The notes: generated from the letters alone by a model not told the origin. Counted from the first letter of the stretch, positions 1-8,367 are shown. The stretch is DNA of 64,000 nucleotides from Aliiroseovarius subalbicans (GCF_022678625.1 NZ_JALBYQ010000002.1:248001-312000), one strand, 5' to 3'. Program-made: numbers and translations.

Positions 1-547
1 AGGCAAACTCAAGATCGGAGCGGTCCTTGTCGGACAGGGCGGCCAGCGGCAGCACCACGTCGGGCACATTCACGCCCTTGCGGTCGGAAATTGTACCGCC
101 CACCATGACCTCGCAATTGGCATAGTCGCTGCCGCAATCCTTGACGGTCAGGCGGATCTTACCGTCGTTGATCAAAAGAGACGACCCGGGTTTGAGGGCC
201 GCGAAAATCTCGGGATGCGGCAGGCAGACACGGTGCCCTTCGCCAGGTGTCTCATCCAGGTCGAGACGGAACATGTTGCCTTCTTCCAGCTCGGCCGCCG
301 AGGCAGCAAAGGTGCCACACCGCAATTTCGGCCCCTGAAGGTCGGCCAGAATGGCGATCGGACGGCCCATGTCCTTTTCGACCTGTCGCACCATCGCATG
401 GCGCGCGCGCTGTTCTTCGTGGGTTCCATGCGACATGTTCATACGAAACACGTCTGCGCCTGCCTCGAACAGGGCGCGGATCATGTCATAGTCGTTGGAA
501 GCGGGGCCCAGAGTGGCAACAATCTTCACGTTCCGCAGGCGTCTCAT
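1..547 (-). CDS. pyk: Pyruvate kinase, N-terminal part (runs off the window)
   Basis: The first 182 residues of pyruvate kinase are present; the rest lies to the left of the window. The enzyme converts phosphoenolpyruvate and ADP to pyruvate and ATP in the cytoplasm. The protein begins MRRLRNVKIVATLGPAS and carries the family's FRMNMSHG active-site segment at about residues 34-41, then DLQGPKLR and a LLINDGKIRL stretch that leads into the B domain. The start is supported by a GAGGAG ribosome site about 8 bases upstream. The gene is divergent from the formylglutamate amidohydrolase gene, with about 130 bases between them for both promoters. No frameshift was seen in the visible part. Confidence 0.93.
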   Translation of the reverse strand, partial: MRRLRNVKIVATLGPASNDYDMIRALFEAGADVFRMNMSHGTHEEQRARHAMVRQVEKDMGRPIAILADLQGPKLRCGTFAASAAELEEGNMFRLDLDETPGEGHRVCLPHPEIFAALKPGSSLLINDGKIRLTVKDCGSDYANCEVMVGGTISDRKGVNVPDVVLPLAALSDKDRSDLEFA

Positions 548-681
548 CGCGCACGTCTCCTCAGGTAATCGTTCGATTTCGGTGGGCCATCTGTTCTATG
601 CCTCAAATCGCCGCATGTGACAACTGGCGCTTTCTGTCCCGGTCGCATAAACGGGTGGGAAGACTTATTATCGACGTGACC

Positions 682-1422
682 ATGACCTACCTGCCTTTTC
701 ACATTGTCGGAGAAGATCGGCCATCGCGCTGGCTGGTGACCTGTGACCATGCGGCAAACACCGTGCCCCAAGAGGTGAACAGCGGCAGCTTGGGCATTTC
801 GGATGCCGACTTGGCGCGCCACATCGCCTTTGACCCTGGCGCGGCCGGTGTGACGCTGGCGCTGGCCGAGATGCTGAACGCGCCCGCGATCCTGTCCAAC
901 TTTTCGCGCCTCGTGATCGACCCGAACCGGGGCGAAGACGACCCGACGATTCTGATGAAGCTGTATGACGGCACCATTGTGCCCGCGAACCGCCACGCGG
1001 ATTCCGAGGAACGAGAGCGGCGGCTGAATGCCTATTACCGCCCCTATCACAAGGCGCAGGCCCGGCTTGCGGCGCGTCAGGAAGATACCGTGCTTCTGTC
1101 GATCCATTCCTATACGCGGCAGCTGAACGGACGTGAGCCCCGGCCTTGGCACATCGGCATCCTGCATGGCCGCGACGCGCGCCTTGCGATCCCGCTGATC
1201 CGCAGGCTTGAGGCCGAGCCGGACCTCTGCGTGGGCGAAAACGAACCCTATGGCGGCCACCTGGACGGTGACAGCGTCGATCGCCACGCGATCCAGCCGG
1301 GGCGCGCCAACGTGCTGATTGAACTGCGCAACGACTTGATCGTGACGGATGCACAGCAATTCGCCTGGGCTGAACGACTGGCACCGATCCTAGAGGAAAC
1401 GCTGGACGCAACGGGGCTCTGA
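682..1422 (+). CDS. N-formylglutamate amidohydrolase family protein
   Basis: A protein of 246 residues of the N-formylglutamate amidohydrolase (FGase) family. Characterised members release formate from N-formyl-L-glutamate at the end of one histidine degradation route. Visible family features are the WLVTCDHAANTVP segment near residue 15, the LIDPNRG-like VIDPNRGEDD stretch, SIHSYTR in the middle and VLIELRNDL near the end. The ATG at 682 is chosen because the homologous region starts there; an in-frame GTG lies six bases earlier, and the open frame extends far upstream over the pyk promoter without similarity. The next gene starts two bases after its stop, so they are probably co-transcribed. 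No hut genes are nearby, so the true substrate is uncertain. Confidence 0.85.
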   Translation: MTYLPFHIVGEDRPSRWLVTCDHAANTVPQEVNSGSLGISDADLARHIAFDPGAAGVTLALAEMLNAPAILSNFSRLVIDPNRGEDDPTILMKLYDGTIVPANRHADSEERERRLNAYYRPYHKAQARLAARQEDTVLLSIHSYTRQLNGREPRPWHIGILHGRDARLAIPLIRRLEAEPDLCVGENEPYGGHLDGDSVDRHAIQPGRANVLIELRNDLIVTDAQQFAWAERLAPILEETLDATGL

Positions 1423-1424
1423 TT

Positions 1425-1760
1425 GTGCCACACCTCACCATTGAACACTCCGCCGGGGCGCCCCTGGGCAAGGATTTGTGCGACGCGCTTTTTGATGCGC
1501 TTGCAGCCCATCCGGCCATCCCCCAGCCCGAAAGCCTGAAAATCCGCACCCTGCCCTGCAACCATCACCGGATCGGAACTGAGCCGCAAAGCTTTGCCCA
1601 TGCGCGTCTGTTGCTGCTGCCGGGGCGCGACGCTGCGACAAAGGCCGCGCTGGCGCAGCTGGTGCTGGAGTGCATGGCCGAACACCTGCCGGAGGTGGGC
1701 AGCCTGTCGGTCGATGTCGGAGAATTGTCACCGGCCTATGTGAAACGGCTGCTCAGCTGA
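1425..1760 (+). CDS. 5-carboxymethyl-2-hydroxymuconate isomerase-like tautomerase
   Basis: A short protein (111 residues) that resembles 5-carboxymethyl-2-hydroxymuconate delta-isomerase (HpaF/CHMI), which acts in homoprotocatechuate breakdown. The start is a GTG two bases after the previous stop, and the second codon is proline, so removal of the initiator methionine would expose the catalytic Pro-1 of the tautomerase superfamily. The pattern PHLTIEHSA at the front and LSVDVGELSP near the end fit the family. No other hpa genes are present, so a role in aromatic catabolism is not shown by context; it may be a tautomerase with another substrate. It appears to form an operon with the amidohydrolase gene. 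Confidence 0.75.
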   Translation: MPHLTIEHSAGAPLGKDLCDALFDALAAHPAIPQPESLKIRTLPCNHHRIGTEPQSFAHARLLLLPGRDAATKAALAQLVLECMAEHLPEVGSLSVDVGELSPAYVKRLLS

Positions 1761-1901
1761 CCCCTGCGCCAGCCACAGGCCACAGCGCCCCCTGAGGGCC
1801 GTGGGGTGGGTGGGCGGGAACGGTCCGAAGGGCGCGCTCCCCGGCTTGACCTTGCCGCGCGGGCGCGGTCCAATGCGCCCGACCTCAGACAAGGACCGAT
1901 C

Positions 1902-2219
1902 ATGGACGACCAGACCCGCATCGAAATCGAAGCCGCCGCCTTTCGCCGGTTGCAAAAACACCTGATGGAGGACCGTCAGGACGTGCAGAACATCGACCTT
2001 ATGAACCTGGGCGGATTCTGCCGTAACTGCTTGGCGCGTTGGTATCAGGAGGCCGCGAACGAGCGCGGGATCGAGATGACGAAAGAAGAAGGGCGCGAAG
2101 CCTATTACGGCATGCCTTATGACGACTGGAAAAACCTGAACCAGACCCATGCAAGCCCGGAAAAACAGGCGGCCTTCGAGGTCGCATTCAAGGAAAACGT
2201 GTTGAAGGAGGGCAACTGA
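1902..2219 (+). CDS. DUF1244 family protein
   Basis: A 105-residue cytoplasmic protein of the DUF1244 family, which is common in alphaproteobacteria and has no settled function. The segment NLGGFCRNCLARWYQ with two cysteines three apart, followed by an acidic helix and the EAYYGMPYDDWK motif, is characteristic. The start at 1902 is where similarity begins; an upstream in-frame ATG at 1806 would add an unlikely Arg-rich leader. The gene sits two bases ahead of the next small gene and is probably co-transcribed with it. Confidence 0.85.
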   Translation: MDDQTRIEIEAAAFRRLQKHLMEDRQDVQNIDLMNLGGFCRNCLARWYQEAANERGIEMTKEEGREAYYGMPYDDWKNLNQTHASPEKQAAFEVAFKENVLKEGN

Positions 2220-2220
2220 C

Positions 2221-2610
2221 GTGTCCACCAAACTGATCGTCGCGGTTCTGGCCGTTTTCGTGGTCATTCTGGTCGTGGTTGGCGGCAGCTCCGGCGGCAA
2301 GCCCCCCGGCAGCGACAAGGTGCGGATCTCGGACCTGCGTGATTTGTCGGGCTTTGTGCGCTGCGTTGCGCAGCTGAACGACAACACCCTACCTACGACA
2401 CTGACCCCGGTGGAGCGGTGTGGTCGCAACATCAACCTTGCTGATCCCGCGACCGGCACGCCTTATGGCTATGAAGTTCTGACGCCGGACACCTACCGTG
2501 TTTGCGCCGAATTTGAAAAACCCAAACGGGTCACCTCTGCCTGGTATGGTCTGGGCGAATTCGACCCGGAAACGGGCTGCGCCACGGCACCGCTGAGCAG
2601 CGACCAATAA
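2221..2610 (+). CDS. Small membrane-anchored hypothetical protein
   Basis: A 129-residue protein that I do not recognise by name. It starts with GTG immediately after the DUF1244 stop codon. Residues 4-21 form one strongly hydrophobic segment (LIVAVLAVFVVILVVVGG), after which the chain is soluble and probably periplasmic. Three cysteines occur in the soluble part (RCVAQL, ERCGRN, RVCAEF) and a fourth near the end (TGCATA), which would allow disulfide bonds. It is followed by a strong hairpin terminator. Its tight coupling to DUF1244 suggests a shared transcript but not necessarily a shared function. Confidence 0.75.
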   Translation: MSTKLIVAVLAVFVVILVVVGGSSGGKPPGSDKVRISDLRDLSGFVRCVAQLNDNTLPTTLTPVERCGRNINLADPATGTPYGYEVLTPDTYRVCAEFEKPKRVTSAWYGLGEFDPETGCATAPLSSDQ

Positions 2611-2622
2611 GAACTAGGCGTC

Positions 2623-2652
2623 AAGCCCCCGGACGGATCGTCGCGGGGGCTT
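2623..2652. terminator. Bidirectional hairpin terminator
   Basis: AAGCCCCC at 2623-2630 pairs with GGGGGCTT at 2645-2652, and the loop itself contains GACG/CGTC. It lies between the convergent small membrane protein gene and the D-amino acid transaminase gene, and has an A run on one side and a T run on the other, so it could serve both. Confidence 0.75.
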
Positions 2653-2662
2653 TCCGGCCGGA

Positions 2663-3517
2663 TCAGATCGCGCTTTTCAGGCTCTCTTCCAGGTAAATCT
2701 CACGCAGGCGCGCGGCCACCGGTCCCGGCTTGCCGCCGTTCAGCTTGGCGCCATCGATCTCGACAACCGGCATCACGAAGGCGCTGGCCGAGGTGAAGAA
2801 CGCCTCGTCCGCCTCCTGGGCTTCGGCGATGGTGAACGACCGCTCCTCAACCTCCATCTGCGCTTCGGCCGCGAACCGCAGCACGGCGGCGCGGGTGATC
2901 CCGTGCAGAATGTCGGTCGACAGCTCCCGCGTGATGATCTTGCCGTTCTTCACGATATAGGCGTTGTTGGACGTGCCTTCTGTGACCTTGCCGTCCTCGA
3001 CCAGCCAGGCATCGTCGCAGCCTGCGGCCTTGGCGGCCATCTTCGCCATCGACGGATACAGCAGCTGCACCGTCTTGATGTCACGCCGACCCCAACGGAT
3101 GTCGTCGATCGAGATCACCTTGACTGGGTTTACGTTGCTGGCCAGGCCGGGCTTGTTCTGGGTGAACAGGACCACGGTCGGCGTGGTCTCTTCCGGGTTC
3201 GGGAATGCGAAATCGCGATCGCCGGGGGCGCCGCGGGTTATTTGCAGGTAGACCAGCCCCTCGACAATACCATTGTCGGCGACCAGCTTGCGGTGCACCT
3301 CCAACAGGGCCTCGTGGCTGATCGGGTGCGGCATGTCCAATTCGTCCAGCGACCGGGTCAGTCGCGCAGCATGACCTTCGAAATCAATCAACTTGCCATC
3401 CAGCACCGAGGTCACCTCATACACCCCGTCAGCGAACAGAAAGCCCCGGTCGAACACCGAGATCTTCGCGTCTTCTTCGGGAAGGTAATCTCCGTTCACG
3501 TAAACGATGCGGCTCAT
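2663..3517 (-). CDS. dat: D-amino acid transaminase (class IV aminotransferase)
   Basis: A class IV PLP aminotransferase of 284 residues, close to the length of D-alanine transaminases. Such enzymes interconvert D-alanine plus 2-oxoglutarate with pyruvate plus D-glutamate. The PLP lysine is K148 in the RRDIKTVQLLYPSM context, and E180 in VTEGTSNNAYIV matches the conserved glutamate that contacts the cofactor. The N-terminal VYVNGDYLPEEDAKISVFDRG is typical of D-amino acid transaminases rather than of IlvE. It stands alone on the minus strand, divergent from a small transporter gene, and lies only about 550 bases from dgcA, which fits a role in D-glutamate/D-alanine metabolism. A branched-chain or aminodeoxychorismate lyase activity cannot be excluded from sequence alone. 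Confidence 0.85.
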   Translation of the reverse strand: MSRIVYVNGDYLPEEDAKISVFDRGFLFADGVYEVTSVLDGKLIDFEGHAARLTRSLDELDMPHPISHEALLEVHRKLVADNGIVEGLVYLQITRGAPGDRDFAFPNPEETTPTVVLFTQNKPGLASNVNPVKVISIDDIRWGRRDIKTVQLLYPSMAKMAAKAAGCDDAWLVEDGKVTEGTSNNAYIVKNGKIITRELSTDILHGITRAAVLRFAAEAQMEVEERSFTIAEAQEADEAFFTSASAFVMPVVEIDGAKLNGGKPGPVAARLREIYLEESLKSAI

Positions 3518-3612
3518 GGCACTCTCCTGTTTGTGCGACGTGGGTGATTGACCGCACGTGATGTTCCTGTTGTTGCTATTCGGGTAACGCGAAAATCTAC
3601 GAAGGGAAAGCC

Positions 3613-4059
3613 ATGACGACGACCAATTCTGCCCTGATCATGCTTGCAGCAGGTATCGGCATCCCGGTGCTGGCGGCGCTGAACGCGGCACTCGGGCAAC
3701 GGCTGGGCTCTCCCATTGGTGCGGGCCTGATCCTGTTTGTCGTCGCGTTCCTGACCACCGGGGCGGTGTTCCTTGTGTCCGGCGCCTCGCTGAAAGGGGC
3801 GCTGTCGGCCCCCCCGCACCTGTTCCTGGCGGGCACGTTGGTTGCGTTCTACGTGCTGACAATCACCTGGATCGCGCCCACCTTCGGCGTCGGCAATGCG
3901 GTGTTCTTCGTGCTGATCGGACAGCTCCTCTCGGCCGCCGCGATCGACCATTTCGCCCTGTTCGGCGCGTCGCACCATCCGCTGACCCTGGCGCGCAGCG
4001 CGGGCATCGCGGTGATGGCGGCGGGGGTCTTCCTGACCCAGATCGCCGGGCGCGGCTAG
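3613..4059 (+). CDS. DMT-superfamily membrane protein, YdcZ (DUF606) type
   Basis: A 148-residue integral membrane protein with about five hydrophobic segments and almost no loops. The start region GIGIPVLAALNAALGQRLGSPIGAGL is typical of the DUF606/YdcZ branch of the drug/metabolite transporter superfamily; members are half-size and often work as dimers. The substrate is unknown. It is read away from dat and runs head-on into dgcA, with two bases between the two stops. Because it sits between three D-amino-acid genes, transport of a related compound is possible but is only an inference. Confidence 0.8.
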   Translation: MTTTNSALIMLAAGIGIPVLAALNAALGQRLGSPIGAGLILFVVAFLTTGAVFLVSGASLKGALSAPPHLFLAGTLVAFYVLTITWIAPTFGVGNAVFFVLIGQLLSAAAIDHFALFGASHHPLTLARSAGIAVMAAGVFLTQIAGRG

Positions 4060-4061
4060 GC

Positions 4062-5027
4062 TCAGCCCCACAGGTCCGCCGACGGCGGATGCACCCCGGC
4101 GTCGTCGAACTGCAAAGGCGCGTCGCGATCCTCGGCCAGCAAAAGCGGCCCGTCCAGATCGGTCACCATCGCGCCCTGCGCCACCAACGTCGCGGGCGCC
4201 ATCGCCAGGGACGACCCGACCATGCAACCGACCATGACCTGATACCCTTGCGCCAGCGCCGCATCGCGCAAGGCCAGCGCTTCGGTCAGCCCCCCGGTCT
4301 TGTCCAGCTTGATGTTCACCACGTCATACTTGCCCTTCAGCCCTGGCAGGCTCGCGCGATCATGTGCGCTTTCGTCAGCACAGACCGGCACCGGGCGGTC
4401 CATCCCGATCAGCGCGTCGTCATCACCGGCGGGTAGAGGCTGCTCGACCAGGCCGACACCCAGCCGCACCAGATGCGGCGCCAGATCGGCATAGACCTCG
4501 GCGCTCCAGCCTTCGTTTGCGTCGACGATGATGCGCGACATGGGCGCGCCTGCGCGCACCGCTTCCAGACGCGCCATGTCATCCGGCGTGCCCAGCTTGA
4601 TCTTCAACAAAGGACGATGCGCGTTCTTCGCAGCCTGCGCCTGCATGTCCTCCGGCGTGGCCAGAGACAGGGTATAGGCGGTGATCTCCGGCCCCGGTGC
4701 AGCCAGCCCCGCCAGTTCCCAAACCCGTTTGCCCTGCTGCTTGGCCTCAAGGTCCCACAACGCGCAATCCACCGCGTTGCGCGCGGCCCCGGCTGGCAAC
4801 AGGTCATACAGCGCGGCCCGCGTCACATCACCCGGCAGGCTCAGGATTTCCTCAGTCACACTGTCCAGAGTCTCATCGTAGCGCGCATAGGGCACACATT
4901 CGCCCCAGCCCCGGTGTGTGCCATCAGACACCCGCACCGTCAGCACCTTTGCTTCGGTACGCGACCCGCGCGAAATGGTGAAAACCTGTGCCAGTTTAAA
5001 TGTATTGGGGGTCACAGTAATGCGCAT
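4062..5027 (-). CDS. dgcA: N-acetyl-D-glutamate racemase DgcA / L-Ala-D,L-Glu epimerase-like enzyme
   Basis: An enolase-superfamily enzyme of 321 residues. The catalytic set is intact: KIK at 142-144, metal ligands D169 (VDANEGW), E195 (LVEQPLP) and D218 (CADES), and the second-face lysine K240 (VNIKLDKTGG). By sequence this could be the L-Ala-D/L-Glu epimerase of murein peptide recycling. The gene directly upstream is dgcN, and in Pseudoalteromonas that pair turns D-glutamate into N-acetyl-D-glutamate and then N-acetyl-L-glutamate, so DgcA is the better name here. It is the second gene of a two-gene minus-strand unit; 73 bases separate it from dgcN. Confidence 0.85.
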   Translation of the reverse strand: MRITVTPNTFKLAQVFTISRGSRTEAKVLTVRVSDGTHRGWGECVPYARYDETLDSVTEEILSLPGDVTRAALYDLLPAGAARNAVDCALWDLEAKQQGKRVWELAGLAAPGPEITAYTLSLATPEDMQAQAAKNAHRPLLKIKLGTPDDMARLEAVRAGAPMSRIIVDANEGWSAEVYADLAPHLVRLGVGLVEQPLPAGDDDALIGMDRPVPVCADESAHDRASLPGLKGKYDVVNIKLDKTGGLTEALALRDAALAQGYQVMVGCMVGSSLAMAPATLVAQGAMVTDLDGPLLLAEDRDAPLQFDDAGVHPPSADLWG

Positions 5028-5066
5028 GTGTCCCTCCTTTCATCTTTCCAGAAATATCCCGGGGGT

Positions 5067-5085
5067 TTGGGGGCTGCGCCCCCAA
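5067..5085. repeat. G/C-rich intergenic hairpin between dgcN and dgcA
   Basis: TTGGGGGC at 5067-5074 and GCCCCCAA at 5078-5085 form a perfect 8-bp stem with a three-base loop. The wider context, an AAATATCCCGGGGGTTTGGGGGC-like string, resembles short interspersed hairpin units that I recall as frequent between roseobacter genes. No second copy is present in this window. It may attenuate transcription or stabilise the dgcN message. Confidence 0.5.
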
Positions 5086-5100
5086 TTCCATACCTTCAGA

Positions 5101-6102
5101 TTACACGGCGGCCAGAGCGTCAACCAGACGCGCGGCACCCTGCCGGAAGGGATCGACCGCAGGCAGGCCCATACGCTCTTCGACCCCGGCCAGATAGGCC
5201 ACCGCCTCGTCCTCGCTCATGTGCTGCGTGTTCACCGAAACACCGACAACCTGACAGGCCGGATTTGCCACCCGCGCCAGTGTCAGCGCCACGTCACGCA
5301 GTTCTTCCAGCGACGGCGCGGTATAGTCGGGCAGGCCCCGCATATGATCGCGCGTCGGCTCATGGCTCAGGATCAGCGCATCGGGTTGGCCACCGTGGAT
5401 CAGTGCCATCGTCACACCCGAGTAGGAAACATGGAACAGACTGCCCTGCCCCTCAATCAGATCCCAATGATCCGGGTCGTTGTCTGGGGAAATGTATTCC
5501 ACCGATCCGGCCATAAAATCGGCCACAACCGCGTCCAGCGGCACGCCGTCGCCGGTGATCAGAATGCCGGTCTGGCCGGTGGCGCGGAAGGTCGCCTTCA
5601 TCCCGCGCGCTTCCATCTCGCGGTGCATTGCCAGCGCCGTGTACATCTTGCCGACCGAGCAATCCGTGCCCACCGCCAGGCAGCGCTTGCCGCTGCGTTT
5701 CTTGCCGTTGGCAATCGGGTAATCCACCTCGGGCACCCGCACGTCGTGCAGCTCGCGCCCGCAGGCCGCTGCGACCGCCACCAGGTCGGCCTCGTCGCTC
5801 AGCAGGTTGTGCAACCCGCTGGCCAGATCGAAACCCTCCTCAAGCGCCATCACCAAAACCTTTTTCCAGGCCTGGCTGATCACCCCGCCCCGGTTGGCCA
5901 CACCGATGACCAGGGTCTTGGCGCCAGCCGCCTTGGCCTCTTCCAGGCTCATGTCGGTCAGGCCCAGATCGGCCTTGCAGCCCTCCATCCGAAACTGCCC
6001 GACCGCGTTTTCCGGGCGCCAGTCCTTGATGCCCTGCGCCACTTTCGCGGCCAGTTGGTCAGGCGCATCGCCCAGGAACAGAAGGTATGGGGTCTTGATC
6101 AT
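5101..6102 (-). CDS. dgcN: D-glutamate N-acetyltransferase DgcN (DUF1611 family)
   Basis: A 333-residue DUF1611 protein. In Pseudoalteromonas the family member DgcN acetylates D-glutamate with acetyl-CoA as the first step of D-glutamate catabolism. The N-terminal half (IKTPYLLFLGDAPDQLAAKVAQG, then TLVIGVANRGG) and the P-loop-like GTDCSVGKMYT in the second half are characteristic. The ATG at 6102 is preceded by GAGG and begins at the conserved IKTPYLLF. The open frame continues upstream to 6657, but that part is the antisense of the mcl1 leader and start. It leads a unit with dgcA. No DgcR-like regulator gene is visible nearby. Confidence 0.87.
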   Translation of the reverse strand: MIKTPYLLFLGDAPDQLAAKVAQGIKDWRPENAVGQFRMEGCKADLGLTDMSLEEAKAAGAKTLVIGVANRGGVISQAWKKVLVMALEEGFDLASGLHNLLSDEADLVAVAAACGRELHDVRVPEVDYPIANGKKRSGKRCLAVGTDCSVGKMYTALAMHREMEARGMKATFRATGQTGILITGDGVPLDAVVADFMAGSVEYISPDNDPDHWDLIEGQGSLFHVSYSGVTMALIHGGQPDALILSHEPTRDHMRGLPDYTAPSLEELRDVALTLARVANPACQVVGVSVNTQHMSEDEAVAYLAGVEERMGLPAVDPFRQGAARLVDALAAV

Positions 6103-6397
6103 GGCAGCCTCGCAAGAATCGTGTGGGATGTGTTCGTTTCGCCGAATAATCGCCCACATGTCGGGGAATGGCGTCGCAACATCGCCGTCTCTGGCAGAGA
6201 CATTTCGAAGAAACACCCGCAAACCGAACAAATGACGGTGAAATCTTGCACGGACCGTCGGATCGACGGGGAAACCGCCACCTCTGCCGCAACGCGGCGC
6301 ATTTCGCGCTGCACCGCCGAAAACGCCTTGCCGCCCGGCACGCAATATTCTATCCGATATGCAAAGCGAAACGTAACTTCCTTGCAAGGAGACCGCC

Positions 6398-7357
6398 ATG
6401 TCTTTCCGTGTCCAACCCCCGGCCCCCGCCCGTCCCAACCGCTGCCAGCTGTTCGGCCCGGGCTCGCGCACCGAATTGTTCGAAAAGATGGCCGCCTCGG
6501 CCGCCGACGTGGTCAACCTGGACCTGGAAGACAGCGTTGCGCCGGGTGACAAGGACATCGCGCGCAAGAACATCATCGCCGCCACACATGATATCGATTG
6601 GGGCAACAAATACCTGTCCGTGCGCATCAACGGCCTGGACACGCCGCATTGGTACAAAGATGTGATCGAACTTCTGGAAAACGCCTCGGACCGTCTGGAT
6701 CAGATCATGATCCCGATGGTGGGCTGCGCCGAAGACATCTACGCGGTCGAAGCACTGGTCGCCGCGGTCGAAAAGGCCAAAGGCCGCACCAAGCCGGTCA
6801 GCTTCGAAGTGATCATCGAAACCGCTGCGGGCATCGCGCATGTCGAGGAAATCGCAGCCTCCTCGCCGCGCATGCAGGCGATCAGCCTGGGCTATGCGGA
6901 CTTTGCCGCTTCGATGGGAATGGCCACCACCGGCATCGGCGGCACGCAGGAAAACTACTACATGCTGCACGAAGGGGAAAAGCACTTCCCGAACCCGTGG
7001 CACTGGGCACAGACCGCCATCGTCGCCGCCTGCCGCACCCATGGCGTGCTGCCGGTTGACGGGCCGTTCGGTGACTTCTCGGATGACGACGCCTTCGTGG
7101 CGCAGGCGAAACGCTCGGCCACGCTGGGGATGGTCGGCAAATGGGCCATCCACCCCAAACAGGTGAAACTGGCAAACGAGGTCTTCACCCCCTCTGCCGA
7201 AGCCGTCGCCGAAGCGCGCGAAATCCTGGCCGAAATGGAAAAAGCCAACGCCGCCGGCATGGGCGCTGTGACCTACAAGGGCAAGCTGATCGACCAGGCA
7301 TCGATGAAACAGGCCGAGGTCATCGTGGCACAGGCCGAACTGGCCGCCAAAGGCTGA
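6398..7357 (+). CDS. mcl1: L-malyl-CoA / beta-methylmalyl-CoA lyase
   Basis: A 319-residue CitE-like lyase. Mcl1 cleaves beta-methylmalyl-CoA to glyoxylate and propionyl-CoA and forms or cleaves L-malyl-CoA in the ethylmalonyl-CoA pathway, which lets bacteria without isocitrate lyase grow on acetyl-CoA precursors. Visible features are SRTELFEKMAASAADVVNLDLEDSVAP at the front, FEVIIETAAGIAHVEEIA in the middle and MVGKWAIHPKQV near the end, with length matching Rhodobacter Mcl1. An AAGGAGA ribosome site lies nine bases before the start. It is transcribed divergently from dgcN across about 295 bases that hold both promoters; I saw no gene in that gap. Confidence 0.92.
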   Translation: MSFRVQPPAPARPNRCQLFGPGSRTELFEKMAASAADVVNLDLEDSVAPGDKDIARKNIIAATHDIDWGNKYLSVRINGLDTPHWYKDVIELLENASDRLDQIMIPMVGCAEDIYAVEALVAAVEKAKGRTKPVSFEVIIETAAGIAHVEEIAASSPRMQAISLGYADFAASMGMATTGIGGTQENYYMLHEGEKHFPNPWHWAQTAIVAACRTHGVLPVDGPFGDFSDDDAFVAQAKRSATLGMVGKWAIHPKQVKLANEVFTPSAEAVAEAREILAEMEKANAAGMGAVTYKGKLIDQASMKQAEVIVAQAELAAKG

Positions 7358-7363
7358 ACACCC

Positions 7364-7447
7364 GCGCCGGGGCGGGCACACCACCTGCCCCGGGCGCCAA
7401 TCCGCACCGCCCCAAGGCGGTGCTTATCAAGCGTTGCCGGAGGCAAC
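7364..7447. terminator. Cluster of three hairpins between convergent genes
   Basis: Three stems follow one another after mcl1: an imperfect GCGCC-GGGGC hairpin spanning 7364-7397, CACCGCC/GGCGGTG at 7405-7411 and 7416-7422, and GTTGCC/GGCAAC at 7433-7438 and 7442-7447. The gap separates convergent mcl1 and an EamA gene, so they probably end transcription from both sides. No T run follows, so factor-dependent ending or message protection is equally possible. Confidence 0.5.
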
Positions 7448-7452
7448 ACCGC

Positions 7453-8298
7453 TCAGGACCGCTTGATCAGAACCAAACCCGACAAGACGATCACCACGCT
7501 GCCCGCCAGGGTCCAGCCGTCCGGGCGTTCACCGAACACGACGACCGCCAGCACCATCGCCAGCACCAGGCGTGAATACCGAAACGGTGCGACCACGCTG
7601 ATGTCCCCCGTGCGCATCGCCTTGGTCAGCGCAAAATAGGCAAAGACACCCACCGCGACGATTCCCGCCAGCAACGCCGCTTCGCGCAGGTCGGGGTATA
7701 CCGCACCGCCAGTCACGCCCAAGATGAGGGCGCCCGACAGGGTCAGCATGACAAAGCCCAACACCCCCAGTTGCAGGTTCGACATCCCCACAGGGGCCGC
7801 CCGCGACCCCAGGTCACGCCCGGCAAAGCCAAACATGGCGATCACCGCCAGCATCGAAAGCGCCTCGAACCCGGCCAGACCGGGGCGCAGAATCATCAAG
7901 ACACCGACAAACCCCAACGCGATCGCCGCCCAGCGGCGCCACCCAACCTGCTCGCCAAAAAACACGACCGCCCCCAAAGCCACGACCAGCGGCGTGGCTT
8001 GCAGGATCGCCGAGGCGGAACTGAGCGGGGTCATCGTGATGGCAAGCGCGAAGAACAGCCGCCCGATCACTTCGCTGACAGACCGCAGCGCCATCGCCCG
8101 CGACCGGATCGCATCGTGCCACACCGGTTGCCCGGCCCGCAGCGCAAGCAGGGCAAAGACAAGGGTGCCACCCAACCCGAAGGTCACGATCACCTGACCG
8201 ACTGGCAGACGGATCGCCGCCAGTTTGATCAGCATATCCTCGACCGCAAACCCGGCCATGGAGGCAACCATCCAGGCCGCGCCACGCAGATTGTTCAT
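7453..8298 (-). CDS. EamA/DMT family transporter
   Basis: A 281-residue inner-membrane protein with about ten hydrophobic helices in two repeated halves, the usual form of EamA drug/metabolite transporters. Features include GFAVEDMLIKLAAI at the start, IGRLFFALAITMTPLSSASAILQATPLVVALGAVVFFGEQ closing the first half and VVAPFRYSRLVLAMVLAVVVFGE in the second. The start at 8298 (MNNLRGAAW) is chosen over a frame extension that adds a Gly/Arg-rich leader. Substrate unknown. It faces mcl1 and follows a tiny membrane protein gene on the same strand. Confidence 0.85.
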   Translation of the reverse strand: MNNLRGAAWMVASMAGFAVEDMLIKLAAIRLPVGQVIVTFGLGGTLVFALLALRAGQPVWHDAIRSRAMALRSVSEVIGRLFFALAITMTPLSSASAILQATPLVVALGAVVFFGEQVGWRRWAAIALGFVGVLMILRPGLAGFEALSMLAVIAMFGFAGRDLGSRAAPVGMSNLQLGVLGFVMLTLSGALILGVTGGAVYPDLREAALLAGIVAVGVFAYFALTKAMRTGDISVVAPFRYSRLVLAMVLAVVVFGERPDGWTLAGSVVIVLSGLVLIKRS

Positions 8299-8367
8299 GA
8301 TGGGCCTCCGTCCACCCGGCCTTTGTGAGCCGCCGCGCATCGCAGGTCAATCACCTCGACTGGGTGG

